Shown here: positions 46,501 through 55,795 of the stretch, piece after piece | Layout: each line of letters starts with the position of its first letter | Position numbering within the stretch: position 1 is the stretch's first letter | Origin: Prosthecobacter sp. SYSU 5D2 | GTDB taxonomy: Bacteria > Verrucomicrobiota > Verrucomicrobiia > Verrucomicrobiales > Verrucomicrobiaceae | Reading direction: 5' to 3' | Assembly (NCBI RefSeq): GCF_039655865.1 | Contig: NZ_JBBYXL010000003.1 | Location: forward strand, 310,001 to 374,000 | DNA length: 64,000 nucleotides | The notes under the pieces: model-generated | What the model was told of the DNA's origin: nothing | Databases searched by the model: none | Seen by the model: the letters and a program-made list of their open reading frames with translations, nothing else | Made by a program: the position numbers and the translations under genes

Positions 46501-49432
46501 CGAATGGTCCGGGTCCACCGGCACCGCTTTCAATCCTGATGGCGCGGGCGTCCTCGATACAGGGGACCGCTTCACCATTCTCGAAGTTTTGGGAGCCAGC
46601 GGCAGCATCGTCAACTCCGCTACCCTCCTGACTCCTGACTGGACGCTGGACACCACCACCGACCCCGCCAAGGCGGATCTGGTTTACAGCGGTGCCAGCC
46701 TGGACAGCCTGCCCGTCCATGCCATCCTCAGTGCAGAGTCCGCAGGTGTCCCGGTTGTCATCGAACGCAACACAGACCTCGTGGTCGCGCCTGTCGCCGG
46801 CAGCTCTGCCGCCCAGCTCACCATTGAGGACGATGTCACGCTGAATATCACTGACGGCACTTTGGACGGCACCGGCCCCCATCTCATCATCGGCAGCAGT
46901 TCAGCGACTGCACTGGCCACCCAGAATGGCGGCCAGGTGAATGGGGATGGCAACCTGATCTTTGGCGTCGGAGGCTCCAGCAAAGGCGGGCAGTATGATC
47001 TTTTCGGCGGCACTTTGCATGTCCATGGGGACGTGGTGGAAGGCGGTACCGGAGGCGTGGATTCCAGTGTGGACACGGCCCAGCTCTATGTGGACGGCGG
47101 CACCTTGATCGTGGAGGGCGACATCACCGTACAGTCCTTCCGGGTGGGCAATCTTGCGGGCAAGACCGGAAGCTACACCCAGAATAATGTGAACCAGACC
47201 CTGACCAATACCGGCACCTTTTACATCGCCGAATCAGGCACCGGCACTTATGCCCTGCAAAACGGATTCATGGTTCTGACCACCACTGAAGTGGCCAACA
47301 GCACAGGCAGCACCGGCACCTGGAACATCCAGGGCGGCAAGGTTTCCGCCGGCACCACTAACATCGGCCGCAATGGCACCGGCCTGGTGGAGATCACCGG
47401 TGTGGCCGCAGGTGAAGTGCATACCTTTGGCGCCGTCAACATCGGCCTCAGCAACAGTGACACCTCTGTTGGCCACATGGTCATTGATATGCCCAATGCG
47501 GAAGATGCCGTGAACACCGCACGCATCATCGTCGGCAATGGCGGCAAAGGCAGCCTGGAACTCATCTCCGGCACCCTGAATTCCGGCAACGGCATCTACC
47601 TGGCCAATGATGCAAACTCCAATGCCTCCAATGGCCGCATCTCCACCTTCATCATTGGTGACGGCCTGTCAGAACCGGTCCTGAACATCAGCGGTGCCAA
47701 CCTGGAAACCGCCGTCAGCGGAACCGGTGTCATCACCATGAACAGCGGCACTTACAACCAGCTCACCAACAATCTGATCATCGGCCAGGGGGTGGGATCG
47801 GATGCCACCTTCAACATGAACGGCGGCGAGGTCAATATCCTCAGCCTCCTCCGCATCTCCAACAACGGCAAGGGCCTGCTTAATTTTACCGGCGGCATCA
47901 TGAACGTAACCGGTCTCATTGACATCGGAAACACGGCCAACACGGATGCCGACGGCCGCATCCAGATGAGTGGCGGTGTACTGAATGCCAACAATGGACT
48001 GACCATCGCCACCCAGGCTGGCACATTGGGCTCCGTCAGCCTCAGCGGCGGACAGCTCATTGTCACCGGCACCACCATCGTCGGCAGCAGCGGCGAAGGC
48101 AGCCTGACTATCACCGGCGTGGCTGAGGGGCAGCAACATCAGTTTGGCATCATCAACATCGGCGCGTCTAACAATGACAGCTCCAGCGGGACCGTGCTTA
48201 TTGACATGGCCGACCCCACCGACGCGATCACCATTGCAGGTGCCCTAAATATTGGCAATTCAGGCAAGGCTTCATTCACGTTCATAGAAGGCACGATCAA
48301 TGCCACCACCGGGTTCACCAATGCGGCGAATGTGAATTCAAATGAGGCCAATGGCCGCACGGCCATTGTCATTATCGGAGACGGAACCAGCACCCCCACT
48401 CTGAATATCAGCGGCGATAATTTTGAAGCGGCGGACAATGGCACCGGCATCGTGACCATGAACAGCGGCACGCTGAACCAGACGAACAACAATCTCATCA
48501 TCGGCCAGACCAGCACTTCCGACGGCACCTTTAATCTCAATGGTGGCACCCTGAATATCACCAACATGGTGCGCGTGGGCAACTCCGCCGGAGGCACCGG
48601 CACCTTCAATGTGGCAGGTGGCGACGTCTTTGCCAGCACTCTGGACTTCGGTGCCAACAACGGCACCGGCAGCTTCCACACCTACCACCAGACCGGCGGC
48701 AATGTGGAGGTGTCCAGCTTCCTCATTGCACGCGGGACACATTCCACCACCATCACTGCAGGCAGCCTCTCGACGGGCAGCATGGATCTGCACGCCTTTC
48801 CCAGCGATCCCGGAGCCACCCTTGAGTTTCTGGGGGGTGACATAGGGATTACCAACAACCTGAACTTCCGCACAGGCCGCACCGTGCTGACTGTTGGCGG
48901 CACGGCGGACCTCAGCATCGGAGGCAACCTCCTGCTGAATGCAGGTGGAACCACGGCAGAGCCCAGCAAGTTCATTGTCTCAGGACAGGAAGCCTCCATC
49001 ACCGTGACAGGAAACCTGGTCATGACCGGAACCGATGAACGCTATCTGTCCTTCATCCCAGACGCAGCCTCACCTACCCTGGTCAGTGCCCTTGAGGTCA
49101 GCGGTGACGTGACCGCCGCAGGCACCCTGGAACTGCTCGACTGGGGCACCCTGCTCAGCTCCTCCTCAACCTACGGCACCATCACCCTCATCAACAACCT
49201 GGGCAGCAACCCCGTGAACGGCACCTTTTACCAGACCAGCGGCACCTTATGGAATGAAGGCGACTTCTGGCATCATGTGTACGCCGATAATTCTTCCTGG
49301 CAGCTCAGCTACCAAGGCGGCGACGGCAACGACATCACCCTCACCGCCGTCATCGTGCCCGAGCCCTCCAGGCTGCTGCTCCTTGTCCTCGCCGTCATAA
49401 TGATGGGCAATCGTCGTCGCAGGCTCGGGTGA
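43574..49432 (+). CDS. Giant PEP-CTERM surface protein with autotransporter-like beta repeats (1952 aa)
   Basis: The protein starts with a basic N-terminus and hydrophobic signal (LPILFSSLLSIYLLLPHGSCA). The body is made of Gly/Asn/Thr-rich repeats such as LNISGANLET, TMNSGTYNQ, LIIGQGVGS and FNMNGGEVNI, the beta-helix 'autotransporter-associated strand' pattern. The C-terminus is VPEPSRLLLLVLAVIMM followed by GNRRRRL: a VPEP motif, hydrophobic helix and basic tail that mark proteins for exosortase sorting. It should be exported, trimmed and attached to or released with surface polysaccharide. No exosortase gene lies in the window. Two internal segments are recent duplications (see findings). 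Confidence 0.9.
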   Translation: MTNHSNTCAHRLRFSAHLPILFSSLLSIYLLLPHGSCALEINLTATGDWLNTANWSSGTLPGTADRANVINGHTATLSGDGGTINALRIGFGSNGTLIIDGSGGGALTINDSNGNGADTLIATAGTTGLLQIINGGTLASNNAGADGEIIIGQGTGSSGTLLLDEGSITAARGFYLGEGSQDATGEATIGDGIGTGDAILNTSGGNLEVGSAGSGKLTVNADALININSNNIVIAQSLGSSGEMILNGGTVTLNATGDINMNSGDSIFTMNGGSINARAVNMTNHEQASAVLNLNGGMLTTSQDITEGPGTTSINYNGSQLIIEGGDISTRSLHVGTAQALTSSLVMNLTSAASAQGDVQTQTFTVAAGMTLGSAGVDTTVNINNGFLDVRAGIRDGGSVTALNVGTAGTAGQLIIQGISPAVSVSSQLDSFSLGANGTLTARPNAYGINAIQTAAANLTGGTFVLDVTAFGAATSLPAYESVWIGGDGEWGASLTTWDAGQPEGYTLTANTQMTVVSSATPITGVVTLSTPGWTLVDNGSSTGTVIISNDASLSAGPVRAVLAGSDGTVAQIVRNTDLIISNSVNSGFIGSASAAHLEILGSAGLTVNADVYVGGASQGTVDQSGNMTVNGNLYFGQNPAGGDQGGTWNLYNGVTLTVTGDLLERAVSTSNAQLYIRGGTLDVAGDITVQRLDLGALSGQNSVLDIKEGQTVTSTGTTQIGAASPGIVNVTHETSVLQAANLTLGAGNANGSSLNVSAGLAGTFSGNLVVGSNGGGQNRPNLIISGTGTVHVSNSGDINTVSGNADLVINAAILSTISLSQQGSLSIARDFLLHNNTTANHRAQVIMADEASLSINRDLNYRDGTSQVLVRGGSLSVGRDLLLDSPAAAGSSLRIEGALGSLSITRHFTHAAGNLLSFAPLGGGLSTIQLTGASSIATLAGDIEVDIASFTDAATALATTSIWNTGSGTWTGSDAEWSGSTGTAFNPDGAGVLDTGDRFTILEVLGASGSIVNSATLLTPDWTLDTTTDPAKADLVYSGASLDSLPVHAILSAESAGVPVVIERNTDLVVAPVAGSSAAQLTIEDDVTLNITDGTLDGTGPHLIIGSSSATALATQNGGQVNGDGNLIFGVGGSSKGGQYDLFGGTLHVHGDVVEGGTGGVDSSVDTAQLYVDGGTLIVEGDITVQSFRVGNLAGKTGSYTQNNVNQTLTNTGTFYIAESGTGTYALQNGFMVLTTTEVANSTGSTGTWNIQGGKVSAGTTNIGRNGTGLVEITGVAAGEVHTFGAVNIGLSNSDTSVGHMVIDMPNAEDAVNTARIIVGNGGKGSLELISGTLNSGNGIYLANDANSNASNGRISTFIIGDGLSEPVLNISGANLETAVSGTGVITMNSGTYNQLTNNLIIGQGVGSDATFNMNGGEVNILSLLRISNNGKGLLNFTGGIMNVTGLIDIGNTANTDADGRIQMSGGVLNANNGLTIATQAGTLGSVSLSGGQLIVTGTTIVGSSGEGSLTITGVAEGQQHQFGIINIGASNNDSSSGTVLIDMADPTDAITIAGALNIGNSGKASFTFIEGTINATTGFTNAANVNSNEANGRTAIVIIGDGTSTPTLNISGDNFEAADNGTGIVTMNSGTLNQTNNNLIIGQTSTSDGTFNLNGGTLNITNMVRVGNSAGGTGTFNVAGGDVFASTLDFGANNGTGSFHTYHQTGGNVEVSSFLIARGTHSTTITAGSLSTGSMDLHAFPSDPGATLEFLGGDIGITNNLNFRTGRTVLTVGGTADLSIGGNLLLNAGGTTAEPSKFIVSGQEASITVTGNLVMTGTDERYLSFIPDAASPTLVSALEVSGDVTAAGTLELLDWGTLLSSSSTYGTITLINNLGSNPVNGTFYQTSGTLWNEGDFWHHVYADNSSWQLSYQGGDGNDITLTAVIVPEPSRLLLLVLAVIMMGNRRRRLG
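47386..47845 (+). repeat. Duplicated segment inside the giant PEP-CTERM gene, copy 1
   Basis: About 150 codons (EITGVAAGEVHTFGAVNIG to TFNMNGGEVNIL) are repeated in recognisable form at 48103-48558. The order of motifs ...IIVGNGGKGS, DANSNASNGR, LNISGANLE, NNLIIGQG is the same in both. Confidence 0.75.
48103..48558 (+). repeat. Duplicated segment inside the giant PEP-CTERM gene, copy 2
   Basis: This copy runs TITGVAEGQQHQFGIINIG to TFNLNGGTLNIT, about 717 bases after copy 1. It keeps the same motif order with scattered substitutions, which suggests a fairly old tandem-module duplication. Confidence 0.75.
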
Positions 49433-49455
49433 GGGTCCTGCATTTGCAGCAACTC

Positions 49456-49869
49456 TCAGCCGCCTGCCAGCTCCGCCATCAGTCCGCCCTGGTTCCAGCA
49501 ATCCCAGCCTTCCACAAACTTTCCGTCCTTCACCCGAAACCACGTCGTCCCGCGAAAGGAGACCGCCTTCCCCGTCGGGGCCAGCCCCATGCCGTTCCCG
49601 GTATGCGTGGCCTTGGCCAGCCAAAGGACGCAGGCATCATCGCCATCACAAATCGCATTCAGGATCTCCACATGAATGTCAGGCAGCACCTCAATAAGAG
49701 CCTTCTGAAACTCCATGAAGGGGATGTGGCCAACAATCTCCTGCCCACCCTCCAAGTGCCCGATGGCATCTTCCGCCAGCAGTTGGGGAATCAGGTCCAG
49801 ATTCCGCCGGTTCCAGACTTCTTCAAACCAGCGGACGCCGATTTCCTTGGGAGTGGGAGATGAGGACAT
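49456..49869 (-). CDS. SnoaL/ester cyclase-like small protein
   Basis: The 137-residue product has the NTF2-like fold pattern of ester cyclases: WFEEVWNRRNLDLIPQLLAEDAIGH at the start, a helix, then GKAVSFRGTTWFRVKDGKFVEGWDCWNQGGLM at the end. The RGTTWFRV...GKFVEGWD ending is the family signature. Catalysis is uncertain, since many relatives are binding proteins. It is convergent with the PEP-CTERM gene. Confidence 0.82.
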   Translation of the reverse strand: MSSSPTPKEIGVRWFEEVWNRRNLDLIPQLLAEDAIGHLEGGQEIVGHIPFMEFQKALIEVLPDIHVEILNAICDGDDACVLWLAKATHTGNGMGLAPTGKAVSFRGTTWFRVKDGKFVEGWDCWNQGGLMAELAGG

Positions 49870-49935
49870 ATTTAAAGGGGTTCTGGTATTAGAAATTACA
49901 CTCGGCTAATATTTTTTGTCGAGGTAATCTTCCAG

Positions 49936-50301
49936 CTAAATACCCTTCATCAGCACCGATGCCAAACCTCCGAAGCAGGCATCAAACCAACTTTTGGCGT
50001 CATCAATCCGCTGACTCCAATAGTAGGGACGCCGCTTCGCGTGGGCCACAGCGAGTATCACCACCTTTTCCCGCCAAATCATGTAAGCGATTTAGTACTC
50101 CCCAAAGCACGGCGTCAAATTAACGCGCCGGACATCCTTCCAGCGGACATTATACAGGAAGGGATTCTGACAGATTTGATATCTGCATCGGAGATACAGT
50201 TCCTCAAACTGGACCACCAATGATTCATCCACACCAGCGAAGAAGGTGATCAAATCATCATGTTCCAGTTTTGCAGCAGGATGAATCTCCCATTCCATCA
50301 C
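49936..50301 (-). pseudogene. RelE/ParE-type toxin interrupted by an in-frame stop
   Basis: Reading the minus strand from 50301, the frame gives MMEWEIHPAAKLEHDDLITF...WKDVRRVNLTPCFGEY and then TAA (50092-50094). Continuing in the same frame gives IAYMIWREKVVILAVAHAKRRPYYW and a further 24 or so codons to TAG (49936-49938). The RRVNL...Y-x-I...VVILAVAHAKRRPYYW pattern is the C-terminal half of RelE/ParE toxins, so one nonsense codon splits an otherwise intact gene. Truncation at residue 69 removes the conserved C-terminal strand and basic catalytic residues, so the toxin should be inactive. Its antitoxin gene lies 26 bases upstream. Confidence 0.82.
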
Positions 50302-50327
50302 GGACGATAAACAGGACGAGTTATTTC

Positions 50328-50573
50328 TTAACGGGCGAAGAGTGCATCGGTGTCACGATCACACTCCTCTCCTGAAATCAGTTCCACGCGGTCTTCGATG
50401 ACGTCCTGCATGCGGCGGTCAATTTCGGCGTCCCATTCGGCTTCGATGGAGGTGGCTTCATCATCGGCAGGAGGGAGAACATACTCGTTTTGGAGATCAC
50501 GCAGAAGAGCTTCGATCTCATCGGGACCGAGACTGCGGATCTCCTTTTTGATGTGCTCAACGGCGGCCGTCAT
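50328..50573 (-). CDS. Addiction-module antitoxin, RelB-like (putative addiction module component family)
   Basis: The 81-residue acidic protein starts MTAAVEHIKKEIRSLGPDEIEALLRDLQNEY and ends in an acidic segment (AEWDAEIDRRMQDVIEDRVELISGEEC). This is the pattern of small 'addiction module component' antitoxins that precede RelE/ParE toxins: helical N-terminus, then WxxEIxxR. It is intact, while its toxin partner carries a nonsense codon. Confidence 0.78.
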   Translation of the reverse strand: MTAAVEHIKKEIRSLGPDEIEALLRDLQNEYVLPPADDEATSIEAEWDAEIDRRMQDVIEDRVELISGEECDRDTDALFAR

Positions 50574-50620
50574 TAGTCCAGTTTAAGGTATCACGGGGAA
50601 TTTGTCCACGGGGGAGGCAG

Positions 50621-53600
50621 CTATTTGAAGACCTTGTCTTGGTCGTTGCCGCCGCTGATGAGGTAGGCGAGGAGGTCGAGTAGCTCGTCCTGGTTGAGGG
50701 CGTTGATGAGGCCCGGAGGCATCATGGAAACTTTGCGGATTTCCTTACTGGCGATCTCGTTTTCATCAATGGCAAGCTGGTCGTTGGGGGCAAAGGGGTT
50801 GGCCATGACGAAGACCTTGCCGTTCTCTTCCACAACGATGCGACCAAGGATGGTGCTGCCGTCTTTCTTGGTGATCTGGTGGCTTTCATATTGGTCGGAG
50901 ATAACCTTGCTGGGGTCCACGATGTTTTCCATCAGGTCGTGCATGGTGTAGCGGTTGCCGCTGCCGGTGAGGTCGGGGCCGATGCTGCCGCCATCGCCAT
51001 TGAAGCGGTGGCAGGTGGCGCACATGACGCTGCGGTACATGGCCTCGCCATTCTTGAAGTTGCGGCCTTTGAGCCCGCCAGCGGTGAGGGCCACCACTTC
51101 GTCCACGGACCAGGCTTTGCCAGGGCCTTGGGGGGCGACGTAGTTAGGAATGTCGGCCCCTTCCACCTTGCTGCTGATGGCTTCCATTTCGGCGAGTTCA
51201 GACTCAGGCACAAAGGTGGCCAGAGAGTCCTTGCGGATGTTTTCGATGAAGCCTTTGAAGCTGTTGCCGCCCTTCCAGGTGCGGGCGCGGGGGAACCAGG
51301 AGAAGAAGGTTTTGCGCAGCTCAGGCGTCCAGCCGGCCTTGGCATTCCGCAGCGCGAACATGTAGGAGATCTGCTGAGCATTCGGGCGGCTGCCTGCGGC
51401 GGCGCGGGCGGCATTGGCATAACCATCATTGCGACTGAGCACGGCATCCGTGGCGACGGCCTGGAAGTCATCTTTGGCGGTGGCCATGAGGGCGATGGTT
51501 TTGGCAGGGGCCTGGGTGGAGCCTAGCGCGATGAGGATCTGGCAAAGCTCGCGGTTGATGCTGTCGTCCTCACTGGGGTAGAGGGGCTCCAGCTTTTCAA
51601 GAATGGCCTCGCAAACTTCCGGGGCGGGTTTGCCCAGGCGGATGAAGATAAGCTGCAAAGCACGCAGCGCGCCGAGGTGCTGGTTAAGGCTAAGCTCGGC
51701 ACCTTCCAGGCGGCTGAAGGTCTCCAACATCCGCAACTGAAGCTCGATATTTTCTGGAGAGACATCGCTGATGGCCGGTGAGGAGGAACCTGGAGTGGGC
51801 TTGGTGGCAGGGGCTTCTGTCTTGGTGCCATTAACACGGGCCAGGGCAATGGTGGCCTCGATGATGGCCATGGGGTGGCGCTCGCTGAGGGCTTTTTCCT
51901 GCCAGAGATCCGGGGGAAGTTTTTCAATGGCAACACGTGCTGCATAGCGCACATGGCGGTCGCTGTGGCTGAGGTAGGGCCAGGCGGCGATGAGGATTTT
52001 TTGCGGATCGCCACCTTCCTGATGCATGGCCTCCAGCGTTTGGCGCATGCGGGTTTCTTCATCCAGCGGCAGGGCCTGGACAGGGGCGGTGGATTCCTCG
52101 CCCACATAGCTGACGCGATAGACGCCGGACTGGGTGCGGCGGCCGCCGATGGCGAAGTACATGGCCCCATCCTGAGGATGGATGATGACATCGGTCAGGG
52201 GCAGCGGTTTGCCAAAAACGAACTCCTCTTTTTCAGCCAGGAAGCTGCCGCCTTTGGGCTGAAGGTTGATGGCCCACATGGTGCCGTAGGTCCAGTCGTT
52301 GATGAAAACCGCACGCTGGTATTTGGCGGGGAATTTGGCTCCTTTGCCGCTGACGACGCCGGTCGGGCTGCCGGGACCGATATCCAGCGTGGTGGGCAGG
52401 CTGTCAGGATAATACTGGGGCCATTTGCCACTGCCGCTGCGCCAGCCGTAGTCGGCCCCGCTGACGCAATGGTTCACTCGTGTGGGGCGGTACCAGGGGG
52501 AGCCGATGTCCCATTCCATGTCGGCATCATAGGTGAAGAGCTCGCCGCTGAGATCGAAGGTGATGTCGAACTCGTTGCGGAAGCCGTAGCAGAAAAGCTC
52601 CACGTCTTTCCCATCCGGCGTCATGCTGCAAATGAAACCGCCGGGGGCCATGCGACCACGGGCGTGACCATTGGCATCCCACATGCGGGGGAGAATGTGG
52701 TCTTCATCCCAAAGTTTGGCCGGGCGGCTTTTGCTGAGCTCTTCAGGCAGCTCGGTGTGGTTGCCGCCATTGAAATAGATGCGCTTGCCATCGGGGCTGA
52801 CGACCATGCTGTGCAGGCCGTGCTCGCCGCCTCCGGCCATGGTGACAAGCTTTTCAATCTTGTCGTATTGGTCGTCCTTGTCGGTGTCCTGAAGGCGGTA
52901 GAGACCGTTGTCCTTGCCGTTCTCATTGACCATCACATACAGGCTGCCGAAGGCATGAAGAAGGCCGTGGGCCTTGCCGAAATCCACGGCCAGTTTTTCT
53001 GGCTTCAACAGCTCTGTCTTGCCGATGGCGGGGACGGCCATGCGATAAAGGCTACCGTATTGGTCGCAAGCGATGAGGCGGCCTTTGTCATCCGTGGTGA
53101 GGGCGACCCAGGAACCTTGTTCCTCTTTGGGCACGGAATACAGGAGCTCGACTTTAAAGCCTGCGGGGACCGTGATGTCGGCGGCGGCGATGACGGGCGC
53201 GTCTTTCTTCGAGGCACCTCTGCCTTTGCCATCGAAGATCTTGCCCCAGGGGCCGCTGCCATAATTGCCGAGCACGGCGACGGGCTTCCAATCGGTCTGG
53301 CCGGTCGGGGTGGACTGCCATTGGGCATTCGTCTCAATGACCTCGACACCACCCTGCTGTTTTTCCAGTTCCAGCTTGGCGATGAGGCCGGCGCTGCCGC
53401 CTTTGTTGGTGGCTTGCACTTCAATGAAATTGGTAGCCCCGAGTTCCAGGAACTTGATGACATCCACCTTGACGGGCCTCTGCCAGTCCTCATTCACGAC
53501 CACCTTTTTGCCATTGATGAAAACGGTGGCCCCGTTGTCACAGGTGAGGCTGAGGATGGCGGACTTGGGCGTGAGCTTGAGATCGAAGGAGTGCTTGAAG

Positions 53601-53716
53601 GTCGCCTTCTCCTTGGCTTCGGCCTTTTTGGAAGACCATATCCACTGCGGCTCGGCGTGGAGGGTGCCGAGGGTCATTAGAGACAACAAGGTGAAAAGGC
53701 GGGCAGAGAGGATCAT
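50621..53716 (-). CDS. Second PVC-type exported dehydrogenase with cytochrome c domain (1031 aa)
   Basis: The ATG at 53716 (MILSARLFTLLSLMTLGTLHA) gives a clean signal peptide; the frame is open for another 21 codons. An N-terminal jelly-roll-like domain (WIWSSKKAEAKEKATFKHSFDL, about 25-145) is followed by a propeller (VPAGFKVELLYSVPKEEQGSW, FNGGNHTELPEEL, DLSGELFTYDADMEWDIGSPWY), HEAT-like helices (about 550-860) and a heme domain with CATCHRFNGDGGSIGPDLTG. It is the PSCyt/heme dehydrogenase class found in this phylum, without the ThuA and discoidin domains of its larger relative at 29436. It probably oxidises sugars in the periplasm. Confidence 0.88.
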   Translation of the reverse strand: MILSARLFTLLSLMTLGTLHAEPQWIWSSKKAEAKEKATFKHSFDLKLTPKSAILSLTCDNGATVFINGKKVVVNEDWQRPVKVDVIKFLELGATNFIEVQATNKGGSAGLIAKLELEKQQGGVEVIETNAQWQSTPTGQTDWKPVAVLGNYGSGPWGKIFDGKGRGASKKDAPVIAAADITVPAGFKVELLYSVPKEEQGSWVALTTDDKGRLIACDQYGSLYRMAVPAIGKTELLKPEKLAVDFGKAHGLLHAFGSLYVMVNENGKDNGLYRLQDTDKDDQYDKIEKLVTMAGGGEHGLHSMVVSPDGKRIYFNGGNHTELPEELSKSRPAKLWDEDHILPRMWDANGHARGRMAPGGFICSMTPDGKDVELFCYGFRNEFDITFDLSGELFTYDADMEWDIGSPWYRPTRVNHCVSGADYGWRSGSGKWPQYYPDSLPTTLDIGPGSPTGVVSGKGAKFPAKYQRAVFINDWTYGTMWAINLQPKGGSFLAEKEEFVFGKPLPLTDVIIHPQDGAMYFAIGGRRTQSGVYRVSYVGEESTAPVQALPLDEETRMRQTLEAMHQEGGDPQKILIAAWPYLSHSDRHVRYAARVAIEKLPPDLWQEKALSERHPMAIIEATIALARVNGTKTEAPATKPTPGSSSPAISDVSPENIELQLRMLETFSRLEGAELSLNQHLGALRALQLIFIRLGKPAPEVCEAILEKLEPLYPSEDDSINRELCQILIALGSTQAPAKTIALMATAKDDFQAVATDAVLSRNDGYANAARAAAGSRPNAQQISYMFALRNAKAGWTPELRKTFFSWFPRARTWKGGNSFKGFIENIRKDSLATFVPESELAEMEAISSKVEGADIPNYVAPQGPGKAWSVDEVVALTAGGLKGRNFKNGEAMYRSVMCATCHRFNGDGGSIGPDLTGSGNRYTMHDLMENIVDPSKVISDQYESHQITKKDGSTILGRIVVEENGKVFVMANPFAPNDQLAIDENEIASKEIRKVSMMPPGLINALNQDELLDLLAYLISGGNDQDKVFK

Positions 53717-53783
53717 GGGGAAATTTGGGCTTAACAAACGTACCCGGAACAGGCTGCCTTGCAGGGAAGCAGGGCACATGGAA

Positions 53784-54716
53784 TCAATACCGAACGATCA
53801 CGCGATACATGGCGCGTGCCATTGGCACAGGACGAGGATCGGGCCAGATGATGTCGCCAGCTATGCCTTCAACAGTGGCCAGACTGGTCCAATCTTCTTC
53901 GAGGAGGTTGCTGGAGCTTTGCACCTCATAAAAACGTCCGGGCAGGCTTTTCCATTGCAGGACCGGTTGCGCTGAATTGGGAGGATAGAGCACCTTTAGC
54001 CGGAAGACCGAAGCCGGATCCTTTGGAATGGTGCCTGCCAAGTATTCGTGAGCATTGGAAAGGCTGTCTCCATCCGGGTCCAGGTGCGGTGCTCCCAGCG
54101 AGTTCTCTTCTCCGAAGAACTCCACCTGCCAGGCATCCTCCAAACCGTCGCCTGCATAGATGCCGAAGTCATCGGTATCCGTATTCGTCACGAGAAAGGA
54201 GAACTCGCCGCTCATGTGGGGAACATCTGCCCGGACCATTGCCGTGGTATCGGCGAAGACGGTTTGGGAGGTAAAGCCGCCTTCAGCGGTAATGGCTGAA
54301 ACTGGGCCGCTCATCACGTTCCACTGGAGAGTCTCCGGATCGACGGCCAGGAAGGTATCGTCATCCAGCCGTTTGAGCACGGAGAGCTGACCGTTAGTTC
54401 TTTCAGGAACGGATTCTGGCGATACGGAGATTTCCAGGGCCTGTTCTTCGTATAGCTGGCCGATATAGCCATGTTTGATCATGGATAGGCCAGCCTCACC
54501 TGCCGGGGCCGTGGATAAGCCTCCGACAATACCGAAGCTGGCGTCCTGCTGATAATCTGCACTGCCGCCTGAACCTCCGCCAGAGTTGATGGATTCGGTG
54601 ACGATCTGATAAGCCTGGCTCTCACGTTCCAATGCCATGGCTGAGGCCGGCAAGTTCATCCCAACTGACGCCATGATCAGCGGCAACATCCATTCATTTC
54701 GAAGAAGCGATTTCAT
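53784..54716 (-). CDS. Exported protein with TSP3-like calcium motif
   Basis: The ATG at 54716 gives 310 residues with a signal peptide (LPLIMASVGMNLPASAMA). A repeat-poor N-terminal region holds SINSGGGSGGSADYQQDASFG. Then comes GDGLEDAWQVEFFGEE...DPDGDSLSNAHEYLAGTIPKDPAS, a calcium-binding thrombospondin type 3-like motif common near the C-terminus of verrucomicrobial exports. The final RFYEVQSSSNLLEEDW segment is also a common ending in this group. No enzyme motif is present. It lies 23 bases downstream of the Kelch protein gene, and a TTG at 54743 would overlap that stop, so the two are probably co-expressed. Confidence 0.75.
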   Translation of the reverse strand: MKSLLRNEWMLPLIMASVGMNLPASAMALERESQAYQIVTESINSGGGSGGSADYQQDASFGIVGGLSTAPAGEAGLSMIKHGYIGQLYEEQALEISVSPESVPERTNGQLSVLKRLDDDTFLAVDPETLQWNVMSGPVSAITAEGGFTSQTVFADTTAMVRADVPHMSGEFSFLVTNTDTDDFGIYAGDGLEDAWQVEFFGEENSLGAPHLDPDGDSLSNAHEYLAGTIPKDPASVFRLKVLYPPNSAQPVLQWKSLPGRFYEVQSSSNLLEEDWTSLATVEGIAGDIIWPDPRPVPMARAMYRVIVRY

Positions 54717-54739
54717 ACGGAACAATAAGTTCGGCAGAT

Positions 54740-55795
54740 TCAAGGTTTCATGTATAGATACATGGGCTCTCCGGGAGTTAGCGTATAACTCCTGTCATTT
54801 AAACCGACTCCCCAGAAAATGAATTCCTCACCTGTCCAGACGCCAGTATAATGATATTGTGATGGGGGGGAACCGAGGAGACTCATTGCCGCCCATTTAT
54901 CTGTTTGAGGGTTATACCGGTATCCAGAGCCGACTTGTGCGTACCCATGATTCCACACTAAAATTTCTTTACCAGTCCATACTGCCAATGCCCTGCCAAA
55001 AACAGGTTCATTTTTCCTGGAAAACGATTTCCAAGTGTCAGTTACTGGATTGTAAGCCCCTGAACCATACGATGATACAATGATCATTTCATTACCTGTC
55101 CATACTACATTGTTGAGGTCATATGATAAACTTAACGGACCCGATTGATTCATAGGCCGCCACTGATCGGTCGTCGGATTATAACGGGCACCTTGTCCCA
55201 AAGGGAGGTTGCTTGAATCTTGCCCACCCCAGATGATCATTTCTGAACCTGTCCAGACAGCCATATGATCGAATCTGCCTATCGGGGCAAACTGAGTGGA
55301 AACTGGCAACCATGTATTCGTGGCAGGATTGTATCGGGCACCATCGTTGTGATATCCGCTCGTGACACTTCGACCGCCCCATATGATTACCTCGGAACCC
55401 GTCCAAACAGCAGTCGGTGAATATCTAGGAGCAGGAGCACCCTCCTCTGAAGTGGCAGTCCATGCATTCAATGCCGGATCATACAAGCCACCAGATCGGA
55501 CCCTTGGGGAAGTTGGTGCTTCAATTTCACCTCCCCATACCATCATCTTGTTTCCTGCCCAAATCTGCACATGCTGTTCTCTAGCCTGAGGGGCTCCAAC
55601 TGTAGATAGCAACTGCCATGTTCCAGCTTGGGGATCATGGCGCAAGCCTTGGTTGCTGTATTTGTTTCCCCAAACAAGCATCTCAGAACCAGTCCATACT
55701 GCTTCATTTGAAGGAGCAATCCAGCTAAGATTGGCAATAGCATTCTGGCTCTCCCATTTGTCCGTCGGAATTTCATAAGGCAGTTTGGTGTAACC
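54740..55795 (-). other. Low-GC Kelch half of a mosaic gene
   Basis: The strand-specific composition changes within about 20 bases near 55780-55800, from GC-rich stalk codons to AT-richer Kelch codons, without breaking the frame. The neighbouring genes on both sides are GC-rich. The segment looks acquired or exchanged as a domain-coding block. Confidence 0.6.
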
